Shown: piece by piece, positions 49,101 to 64,000 of the stretch | Position numbering within the stretch: position 1 is the stretch's first letter | How the letters are laid out: each line of letters opens with the position of its first letter | DNA from: Chelonoidis abingdonii | Taxonomy: Eukaryota > Chordata > Testudines > Testudinidae | Reading direction: 5' to 3' | NCBI RefSeq assembly: GCF_003597395.2 | Contig: NC_133773.1 | Location: forward strand, 67,555,463-67,619,462 | Length of the DNA: 64,000 nucleotides | Made by a program: the position numbers and the translations under genes | Notes under the pieces: generated by a model | Databases searched by the model: none | Told to the model about the DNA's origin: nothing | What the model saw: only the letters and a program-made list of their open reading frames with translations

Positions 49101-49469
49101 GAGCTCACAAGCTCAGCCTGCTGACATCAGCAAGATGATTTTCAACTTCTCATTTTGTCTTATATTGTCCACTTCAGTTCACCAGGCATAACGCCCTTTC
49201 CCTAATCTAACCCAGTTCTTCATGTCCATCATCAACCTCTCTTTTCCTTCCTTCTCTTCCCACCCTCCATCATCTTTTTTTCCTCTTATCTTCAAAAAAA
49301 AGCTTTAAACGTAATTGTCCGGAAACTGCAAACTAAAGTGTTATCACATATAATCACCATGTAGTATGCAAAACAAATCAAGCCAACCCTATGATCTAAT
49401 TTATACAAACACTTGTGCTCCCATCTTCTTACTCTCCTACTGACCATAATCACTTCTTGGTATGCTTTT
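46131..49469. other. Unassigned intron
   Basis: No gene or transposon end recognised. The 135-codon minus frame at 47798-48205 is hydrophobic, AT-driven and without motif. A short CA run lies at 47292-47306. Confidence 0.5.
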
Positions 49470-49512
49470 AGAATGTAAGCTCTGTGGGGCACAGACCAGG
49501 TCTTTCAAATAT
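49470..49512 (+). repeat. SINE/LINE 3'-tail fragment
   Basis: AGAATGTAAGCTCTGTGGGG followed by CACAGACCAGGTCTTT, the same tail family as at 32500. Confidence 0.5.
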
Positions 49513-55049
<5,537 letters not shown>

Positions 55050-56085
55050 AAACAACAAAAAGGGATCTTCACCAAGCATTCTCAAAACTATGATATCTGC
55101 ATGAGGAAATAAGGAAACCAATCAACAGAGCCAGACGTATACCCAGAAGCCTCCTGCTGCAAGACAAGCCCAAGAAAGAAACCAACAGAACTCCACTGGC
55201 CATCACCTACAGTTCTCAACTTAAACCTTTCCAACACATCATCTGTGATCTAAAACCCAACCTGGACAATGATCCCTTGCTTTCACAGACCTTAGGAGGC
55301 AGGCAGTCCTTGCCCACAGACAACCCACCAACCTTAAGCATATTCTCATCAGCAACCACTCATCACACCATAGTAACTCTAACTCAGGAACCAATTCATG
55401 CAACAAACCTCGATGCCAACTCTGCCCACATATTTACAGCAGCGACACCATCACAGGACCTAACAGATCAGCCACAACATCACCGGTTCATTCACCTGCA
55501 CATCCACCAATGTAATATACGCCATCATATGCCAACAATGCCCTCTGCTCTGTACATCGGCCAAACTGGACAGTCCCTACATAAAAGGATAAATGGACAC
55601 AAGTCAGATATTAGGACTGTAATATACCAAAACCTGTAGGAGAACACTTCAACTTCCCTGAACGCACAACAGCAGATTTAAAGGTAGCCATCCTACAGCA
55701 AAAAAACATCAGGACCAGACTTCAAAGAGAAACTGCTGAGCTTCAGTTCATTTGCAAATTTGACACCACCAGCTCAGGATTAAACAAAGACTGTGAATGG
55801 CTTGCCAACTACAAAAGCAATTTCTCCTCCCTTGGTGTTCACACCTCAACTGCTGGAAGAGGACTTCATCCTCCCTGATTGAACTAACCTCGTTATCTCT
55901 AGACTGATTCTTGCCTGCATATTTATACCTGCCTGTGGAAATTTCCATTACATGCATCTGACAAAGTGCGTATTCACCCATAACAGCTTATGCTCCAATA
56001 CATCTGTTAGTCTATAAGGTGACACAGGACTCTTTGTTGCTTTTTACAGATCCAGACTAACATGGCTACCCCTCTGATACTTGCA
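55050..56085 (+). mobile_element. Penelope-like element, 3' fragment
   Basis: Sense fragment: end of the RT region (AGAGCCAGACGTATACCCAG), a Cys-rich linker (CNKPRCQLCPH), the GIY-YIG domain, then a non-coding tail ending CCAGACTAACATGGCTACCC. The tail differs in detail from the copy at 16949, so this is a sister subfamily. Confidence 0.82.
55390..55880 (+). pseudogene. Penelope GIY-YIG endonuclease, frameshifted
   Basis: Linker CNKPRCQLCPHIYSSDT, then in another frame SALYIGQTGQSLHKRINGHK. A one-base loss near 55615 shifts the frame again, to VGEHFNFPERTTADLKVAIL and RLQRETAELQFICKFDT, which runs open to a stop near 55880. The endonuclease core is still readable, but at least two frameshifts prevent a full product. 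Confidence 0.78.
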
Positions 56086-58954
56086 ACCTTGAAAATAGTA
56101 TCTCTACTCCACATATGTGAGACCCACATTGATCATTCAAAGTATTTAGAAAATCAGACCTTCAAAACAATTTTATTAATATGCTGGCAAATTAGCCAAA
56201 AAGTGCTAAATAGAGCAGAAAAGGACTGCAAGACTGAAAGGTTTTGGTGCAGGCTTTACTGTGGTATCTGTTGGGCAATCGTTTTATAAAATAACAATAT
56301 TCCTCTGTTGTCTACAGAACAAGGCCTTTATTTTTCTGCTCCATTACTACCTATGCTGACGGTTTACATACTTATGTCAGGTAGTGAGCATGAGAGCCCA
56401 CTTTACTCTTTACAAGGCCTGCAAAGAGCAGTGGAAGGGGTGAATGCTTTTCCTCACACAGAAAATAACCTGATAAATCGCAGCTATGGATCCCACACAA
56501 GGGAAGAGTAGCAGCCTAATATGTCAAGTAGGCTTCAAGCTGAGTATCAGTGATGTGAAAAAAAAGCACCTGGATACAGTGCGCATTTACAGTACAACAT
56601 CAAATCTAGTATTCCTAAAACTAGCAATTCAGACAAACTCGTTGCATTAGAAAATTAGCCATTTTTAGGTGCTAATGATCTGTTTTACACCACATGCAAA
56701 CGTACAGATTCTAAGTAGCTTCAATACAATTAAACAAAATGTAATTAATCCATACAAGCATCCTTTTGGATCTCATATTATGTAAATGAATGGTGAGAAC
56801 ATGGCCTTTCTGACTGTAATTATCCATGACTAATATAAAACATAGTTCAGACTGAGATTAAATCAATTTAATCTGATTATCATGACTAGGTATATATTCA
56901 GTTGTCATTATGCACTAAATGAATTGCAATCAGGAGCAACCAATAACTTTGCACAATTTACTCTTTTTAAAAGATATATTTTCACTCTAAATCATGCCAA
57001 CTCTTACAAGTCTTCTTTTTAAAATAAATCTACTACAAGACTTCATATCACTGGAATGGTTTACTATATAGATATAAAAATCCCACAAACAATTGTATCA
57101 AAAAGGCTGATAGGAAAAATAACCCATACAAAAACAAAAACATAACTGCCATGTAGACTATACAATATTCACTAACATCAATAATAATAAATGCAATAAA
57201 ACACCTCTCTTTATTGGAATAACCCAGTGTGGGGTTCTGAAATTCCATCAGGCTCCCCCTACAGATGTTTTTTAGCAGTTTTTTAGAGTTTGCTTTTCAC
57301 TCCAGAATGAAGAAGACGTTAGATCCCAAAGTGCTACATGCTCCAAACTCTTTCCTGGCTCTCTGCCCCTTTGTAACTCTTTTCCAGCCGCTCTCCAGAT
57401 TCATGCTGGACTCTGCTGCCAGCCAATATCCCCAGTGGTCTCATAGGGAGAGGAAAAAAGAGGAGTGTCAAAGGCAATATTGCCTCAGATAGCATAAAAT
57501 TGTGGTTCTACTATGAAAATTGAGAACTTCGTACTCAACATATATGCCCCCTGAGTGCATTCAGTCTCATGCTGACTTCAATGACTAAAATATGTTTTTA
57601 TTACTTTTTACAATCACCTTGTTAGTTCTATAGAATGAATACAGATAAGACTTGGGTTCTTTCCTTTCCTGTGTATCAACACAATTGGGTTTTTAAGTTT
57701 CAATAAACTGCATCTCTGCCAAACACTTGAAGGAAATTGGTTTATACAGGTGTCACCGCGGGAATAACACATAAGCAATGGGAAAATTAAGACACAGTTT
57801 GGCCTAAAGTATTTTATTACTGGTGATGATTCATTAGAAGGAAAAAAACCCAGCCAGCCTGACTGTGAGACTTCAGGCTTAGTTCATAGGATTGGCAATT
57901 AGGAAATTTGCTCATAAACTGAACACATGTTAATTAGTTAATATTAAGAAAAAATAACCATGGTTATCCATTAAACCATTCTAGACAGCTGCATTTCAGA
58001 AGAGAACCACACTAATTTAGGTGGAGATTTACCATAGGGCAGGGTAATGACACATAGAGATAACACAACCCATTGGCCCCACTGTCTCCTACATGTGTCT
58101 GCCCCCTTCCCAACTTCACATATGGATCCCTAGAGATCCCCTACAGAGGGGTTTCTGCAGGGACAGCGGAAGGGTTGTGAAGTAATGCCCTGGGTACAGT
58201 TCCCATTAAGGATCTGCTAGTTTGTTTGGTTTTTTCCAAGCAACTTTTGCCCCAAAAGCAATTCTTTAAATTGATTTTGCTATACATTGAGAACTTAAAA
58301 GGTACAAAATACTTGCAACTTATCCACATATTTTACCCATATTAATGGGGAAATACCTTTTATATTTAGTTTTTAAATTACCCAGTATGATGAGTCCCTC
58401 CGAATAAAAGTTATCCCCTAGTATTTTCTATAGCTTTATTTTTCTTCTCCACTTGGAGCCTCACAAACACAATATATCTCCCAACCAGTTGGTCAGTTCC
58501 ATTATCCAAACAATGATCTCCCCACCCCCACTTTTAACAATGTTGCTTCCTTTTCCTTAAAAAAAAACACTTTAAAAGATGTTCCAAAAATATTTCAAAA
58601 TAGGGCAGCATTAAATGCATATGATAGTATCACATTAAAATTAGGCAAATTTTTAAAATGGGAAATTGGTCTTGTTACAGTGAATGGGGAAGGTCCAAAC
58701 AATATAAAGTCATTTACCTAAAGTAAATGCAATGAAAGCACCTGCATTTTCATTTTGGAGGCCATATATGTAAGAGCATGTAACCATGGAAATTAGCATT
58801 GATGCGATAGATTCTTTTGCTGCATTATGTTATACTTATTTGGGGGTACAACTTAAGTTTGCATGTGCTCTTTAATGTGTGATACTTCTAATATATCTCT
58901 ACATTCCATTGGTATTCAACATACATGGGAGGAACTCACTAACCAGACTGGTTT
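56086..58954. other. Unassigned intron
   Basis: No gene or element end recognised. Confidence 0.5.
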
Positions 58955-59025
58955 TGATGGGTACAATTTTCAAAAACACCTAAGTAACTTTGAAGGTTTG
59001 GTGCTTATGAAAATTTTACCCAATG
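58955..59025. repeat. Short hairpin repeat
   Basis: GGGTACAATTTTCAAAAACA faces TATGAAAATTTTACCCA across about 35 bp containing CCTAAGTAACTTTG. A small inverted-repeat element common in reptile and bird introns. Confidence 0.6.
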
Positions 59026-60979
59026 TGCCAAGAAATTACTACTATGGGTACGCATTAGATATTACCTGATACAAGTTCATGGAAATCCAAATTCCTCATA
59101 TAACCACTAACCTAAAAAAAAGTAACATTTTTCAGAATTTGAGACTACTTTATGGACTAGGTCGTGAACACACATTACAAAATTATGAGACTCCCTCCCA
59201 TGAAGGGATAGAATTCTTGTAGTGTGAAGCCAAAGTCTATAAATCATTATCATTTCTGTTTTCTGAATTAGAAGATAAAGATCAGAGACTGACAATTGTT
59301 CTGAATTATTGAAGTACGTGTGGAGACTTAACAAGGTATAGTTCAGCATACTGCTGTGCAAGTAGAGACTGAAGTGAGACTTCACTTGGGATTTGATTTT
59401 AGTAATGTAATTGACTCTGATACCTGAAAGCAAAAGGCCAACTAAATAGCTTCTTCAGGACAAAGGAAAATAATATATATAATGCATATCTGATATCCAT
59501 TATATGCCAGAAGTAACATTCATACACAGAATTAAACAAACAAGCTCTCTCTCCTAATGGAAGACTGCATTATTAATTTGCAGAGAAGACCTTTTTATCA
59601 ACTCTTTGCTTTATACTACTAACCATAATTATTCTAATATACAGAATGGAACAATACTCATTAACTTGAACAGGGTGAGGATTTCACCCACAGTCTTGAT
59701 CTGGAATTCATTTGTTATTGAATGGCCACAATATATTTAAAAGGAGTATAGGAAATAGCTTTGTAGGTTTTAATTTGAATTTAAAAGATGACAGCATATT
59801 TTCTAATGACCTTCATAAAGAGAGTAACAGTGCACATTATTTTAAGCTTATGTATCATACAGTAGTACGTTCTGAAGTATAACACTTCACAGATTTGTTT
59901 TTAAAAAGAAGGCCATTGACTTGTGCTTACTGGTCACATATGACAAAAAATGAAAGAAAAAGAATCCCACAATATGAGGCTCACAATAACTCAACTCTAA
60001 ATCTACACTAAAGTATGTCCCAAAGCCTGAAAATGTAAACAAACTTATAGGTACTAAGAAGCAATAGGAAAATAAAAAAAATGAAAAAAATATTTTTTTA
60101 AAATTGTGATACATAAAATAAATAAGAATTGTGGTACAATAAACGTGTGAGTTAAGGTCATCTATAGAAATAAAAACTTGAACCTGAGCACTGAAGACAA
60201 TGTGAGCCTTACTGTGTTCAGGATCAAACCCAATAAAGAGTAAAAGGTGCAAGGCTCTCACAACCTTCTTAGAACATTCTTTTCCTGAGAACATCAAAAG
60301 AAAAGGGAAAACCAGTATATCAGTAAGTGCTATGTCTGAATAATACATTGAGAGGAGAGAGGAAAGTGGTAAGAAATACTATTTTAAAGAATTACTGAGC
60401 CAATTGTTCCCCCAGATGCATACTTACATCTCTCTCATCGAATCCAGTGAAACACACATGTGCAGCAGAGAGAAGAATTAGATAAGAGCCCAGATGTTTT
60501 GAATTGCCTAAGTAAGGGGCATTTTTAGTGGCAGATGAAAACACTGACATTCTGATATCAAGAGCTGATAATTTACTGTATATCAGACCCAAATCTGATG
60601 GTAAAGAGATATTCATAGTGATCAATGACCCTTCCGTCTATCTATCTATAGTATTACCCTGCTATCACAGTAAACCTCCTAAATATGCATATTGGGTGGG
60701 GGGAGGAAATGTATCTGTTAATTAGGCAACTGGTTAGCTTTTAACTAGGTCATTTATCTATTTACCATTTTGTGGATAACTTCTGCTAGATAAAATATCC
60801 TCTCCTCACACCTACCACACACAGATTTCTAAATTATGTCAGAGTCCAGTTTAAACCCAGAACGACAACTAAAGTATTAGGGGGTGAAATTTCATCATTA
60901 ATCCAGTTAATTCACCTAGGTAGCATAGCACAGTGGAATTTTAATATCATGCATCATTTGAAAAGATTCCCTGCAACAC
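59026..60979. other. Unassigned intron
   Basis: No gene recognised. The 153-codon minus frame at 59887-60348 is rich in Phe/Leu/Tyr because the strand is A/T-biased; no motif. Confidence 0.5.
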
Positions 60980-60982
60980 TTA

Positions 60983-62959
60983 GGCCTGGTCTACACTACG
61001 CGTTTAAATCGATTTAAAGAGCGTTAAATCGATTTAACGCTGTACCCGTCCACACTACAACGCCCTTTATATCGATATAAAGGGCTCTTTAAATCGATTT
61101 CTGTACTCCACCCCGACGAGAGGAGTAGCGCTAAATTCGATATTAACATATCGGATTACGGTTAGTGTGGACGGAAATCGACGTTATTGCGCTTCGGCGT
61201 CGACCCACAGTGCACCACTGACCGCTCTGGAACAGCATCTGAACCGGATGCAGCGGGCAGGTAACAGGAAAAGCCCGCGAACTTTTGAATTACATTTCCT
61301 GTTTGCCCAGGTGGACTCTGATCAGCACGGGTGGCAATGCAGTCTCAAATCCAAAAAGAGCTCCAGATGGACCGTGCGGGAGATACTAGATCTGATCGCT
61401 GTAGGGGAGACAATCTGTTGTATCAGAGCTCCGTTACAGAACACAAAATGCCAAAGCGTTTGAAAAAAAATCTCCAGGATACACAGCGCTGCGTGACCAG
61501 CGTAAACGGGAAGACCAGAGACTCAAATGGACGCTCATGGATGGAGGGTACTGAGGACTCCACTATCCACAGTCCACACAGTCCTCTGAAAAGGTATTTG
61601 CATTCTTGGCTGAGCTCACAATGTCTGTAGTTCAAATACAGTGTCTGGCGTGTTCAGGAATAGCTCCTCAGTTTCTCCCCCCCACACCACCACATGAAAG
61701 AAAAGGGAAGAAATCATTTCTTGACTACTTTCAATGTCACCTATGTGTACTGAATGCGCGTAAGACTCGATGCTGCAGCAGTGAAACAGTATCTGTCCTC
61801 TCCTCTCCCCTCCCGGTGGTAGCGGTGCAATAGACTAGTAACCGTCTCATGAATATCTAACATTTGACATCGAGGCCAACATTGCTGGTTACTCCCAGTA
61901 GATAGGACAGACGGCTAATAACCAGCTTCATCATAGCAACTGGGGGCTTCAGCCCCTCCCTTTCCTGTGTAAAGAAAAGATCTGGACTGCCTGGACTGTC
62001 ATAGCAGCAGCATGCTGGCTCCTCTTCCCAACACCGCTTAATGTCCTGCCTGGACTATCATCGCGCCGGGAGGCTGCGTCCCCCTCATTTTATGTCACTA
62101 AACACTCAGTGTTTATTATTCCTGCATTCTTATACTTATGACACAATGGGCAGGACATGCACGTATCCCAAGAGGTGGGGAGGAGGGAAGCAACGGGTGG
62201 GTTTGTTGCAGAGTAACCCCTGTGAATACTGACATGGAGCAGCTGTGCTCTGATACACTGGTCCTCATACACTTGCCTCTTATTCTAGGCAGGATCTGAC
62301 CCTATTTTGAGAACCATAAGGAGGGATTGACTCAGTCCCAAGCGAGTCATCCAATTTTGCTTTTGCATTGCGCCCCCGGCCAATTTCAGCCAGGGGCACT
62401 CATGATAGCAGCGGACAGTACAGAGGAGGAGAGATAACCGTCATCTCATTGCCAGTTTTTCTCCGGCAGAGATGGTACAGAACGACCGTAACCAACTCTG
62501 CTATCATTACAAAGCAAGTAATGCTGTGTGTAGCGCTGGAGTATCACCTCTCTCTCCGCGGCATCCAGTACACATACGGTGCTGGGAAAAAAAAAAGCTG
62601 AACGGGTTCCACGGTTGCCGTGCTATGGCGTCTGCCAGGGCAATCCAGGGAAAAAACGCGCGAAGGTTGTCAGCTGATGTTTTCCCAGAGGAAGGAATGA
62701 CTGACGACTTTACCCAGAACCACCCGTGACAATAATGATTCAACCAGAATTCCAAGGGCAGGGGACTGCGGAACTATGGGATAGCTACGAAGAGCTACCA
62801 CACATTCAACGCTTCAGAAATCGACGTTAGCCTCGAGTCATGGACGCACAACGCCGAATTACTGTGCATAGTGTGGCCGCATGAAATCGAATTTATAATA
62901 TCAGTTTTATAAAACCGATTTTAGCTAATTCGATATTATCCCATAGTGTAGACGTGGCC
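60983..62959 (+). mobile_element. PIF/Harbinger-type element, copy 3
   Basis: 1977 bp between TTA duplications (60980-60982, 62960-62962), same orientation as copy 1. Ends GGCCTGGTCTACACTACGCG and TAGTGTAGACGTGGCC. Left subterminal palindromes: CGTTTAAATCGATTTAAAGA, GCGTTAAATCGATTTAACGC and CCCTTTATATCGATATAAAG. Cleanest of the three copies. It holds a decayed Myb-like segment near 61350 but no DDE transposase. Confidence 0.95.
61350..61465 (+). pseudogene. Decayed Myb/SANT-like segment of Harbinger copy 3
   Basis: The frame contains SSRWTVREILDLIAVGE, matching the first helix of Harbinger Myb/SANT-like proteins (compare AWTTAELLEL in the copy at 44.9-45.5 kb). Later helices fall out of frame. 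The segment shows what this 2-kb family derives from. Not functional. Confidence 0.6.
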
Positions 62960-62983
62960 TTAGGCACAATAAACCAGCCGACA

Positions 62984-63278
62984 GCCTTAGCTACACTGGC
63001 GCTTTACAGCGCTGCAACTTTCTCACTCAGGGGTGTGAAAAAACACCCCCCCTGAGCGCAGCAAGTTACAGTGCTACAAAACGCCAGTGTAAACAGTGCC
63101 CCAGCCCTGGGAGCGTGGCTCCCAGCGCTGCAAGCTAATCCCCAGGAGGAGGAGGAGTACCTGCAGCACTGGGAGAGCTCTCTCCCAGCACTGGCGCCAC
63201 GACCACACTCGCACTTCAAAGCGCTGCCGTGGGAGCGCTCCAGTGGCAGCGCTTTGGAGTTTCGAGTGTAGCCAAGCC
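62984..63278. mobile_element. MITE, Harbinger-like, distinct family
   Basis: About 295 bp with inverted termini GCCTTAGCTACACTGGCG and AGTGTAGCCAAGCC, GC-rich interior, and an internal hairpin around AGGGGTGTG...CACCCCCCCT. I know it as a frequent turtle element. A clear target duplication is not visible, so the exact ends are uncertain by a few bases. Confidence 0.78.
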
Positions 63279-63299
63279 CGAAGACTCTTGAGGCTAAAT

Positions 63300-63350
63300 T
63301 CTGCTCTCAGTTACAATTATAGTAATTGTACTGGTGTAACTGAGTGAATA
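63300..63350. repeat. Small palindromic repeat
   Basis: CAGTTACAATTATAGTAATT followed by GTACTGGTGTAACTG forms an imperfect hairpin, a small interspersed repeat also found elsewhere in sauropsids. Confidence 0.45.
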
Positions 63351-64000
63351 CGTTGACTGCAGAATGAAAGTAGCCCCCAAAATTTGAATTTGATGGGCTA
63401 ACTGCATTCTCTACTCAGACAGGTAGATGTGTCACTGTATTGGTATTTCTAAAGTAAAGTTGGGTCAGTTACAAGCCTCTAACGGACCTAAGCTTTAATA
63501 TTCCCGAAAGAGACACCATTCTTAAAAGAGCGGGAGGTTAAAGCATTGCATATCAATGTCTTATTAAAAGTGTAGCTTATGTTCACATTTCATAAACACA
63601 ATTTCATGTAATTGCTGGACTAAACAACCCACATGAGACTCCACAGCTGTCTGGTCAATAGTCTTCTCTGCCTTCATGTGACCTATAAATTCTCAGTTAT
63701 AAATAAGTTATATTATGTAGATTTTGGACACTCCCCAACAGACTGTGAATCCATAAAAAATTAATACAACACACTAGAACATACATAAAAGTTCACATCA
63801 GAAACAGATATAATATTGATAATAGTCTTTATTTAACAAGCTATTCAAGTGCAATTCATTTTAACTTCCTCATAGAAGTTAGTTTCACACAACACAGTCA
63901 AATAGGAATTGCTTTTAAAGATTTGAGTAAGTTTACAGGATAAACCACAGAAACAGAATACTGCAAATTAATGTTCTGCACTAGCAAGTAATCTCCACTG
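63351..64000. other. Unassigned intron
   Basis: No gene or element end recognised. Confidence 0.5.

Noticed and set aside
59887..60348. 153-codon minus-strand frame resembling a membrane protein
   Set aside because: Phe/Leu/Tyr richness comes from A/T strand bias; no start context, splice sites or motif.

Overview
This is vertebrate, non-bacterial DNA: AT-rich, intron-like, dense in decayed transposons, and without operons or long host genes. The repeats (CR1 and RTE LINEs, Penelope-like elements with a GIY-YIG domain, abundant PIF/Harbinger elements with TTA/TAA target duplications, hAT MITEs, tRNA-derived SINEs) match what I know of turtle genomes. I therefore infer a turtle, probably a cryptodire. 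A crocodilian is less likely and cannot be excluded without a database search.

The only host coding sequence I can support is one 249-bp exon on the minus strand (53534-53782). It has a good acceptor, a good donor and 82 complete codons. It encodes a ten-cysteine follistatin/Kazal module that I recognise as follistatin-like 5 (FSTL5); FSTL4 is the nearest alternative. The rest of the window is then intron of that gene: 53783-64000 is 5' of the exon and 1-53533 is 3' of it, in gene orientation. I found no second exon.

Layout. 1-8 kb: intron with a solo LTR (2799-3895) and a GC-rich palindromic island near 4.6-5.0 kb. 8-15.1 kb: two broken CR1 LINEs, SINE pieces and a hairpin repeat. 16-17.8 kb: a tRNA-type SINE split by two abutting hAT MITEs that share target duplications, followed by a Penelope-like fragment. 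18.8-21 kb: a 2.2-kb Harbinger copy with apparent insertion noise. 21-35.9 kb: mostly unassigned intron with small MITEs and SINEs. 36-39.2 kb: a second Harbinger in inverted orientation, a CR1 RT fragment and a hAT MITE. 42.5-46.1 kb: an RTE LINE split by another Harbinger element that keeps a Myb/SANT-type reading frame. 53.5 kb: the exon. 55-56.1 kb: a second Penelope-like fragment. 61-63.3 kb: a third 2-kb Harbinger with a different MITE 21 bp beyond it.

The genes do not form a pathway. The biology here is one secreted/extracellular-matrix gene with very long introns that have absorbed layers of transposons. I saw no new functional system. The best leads are the apparent assembly noise confined to the middle of one Harbinger copy, the double hAT insertion with three identical 8-bp flanks, and composite SINEs built from inverted modules. 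Element boundaries are exact where target duplications are visible and approximate (tens of bases) elsewhere.
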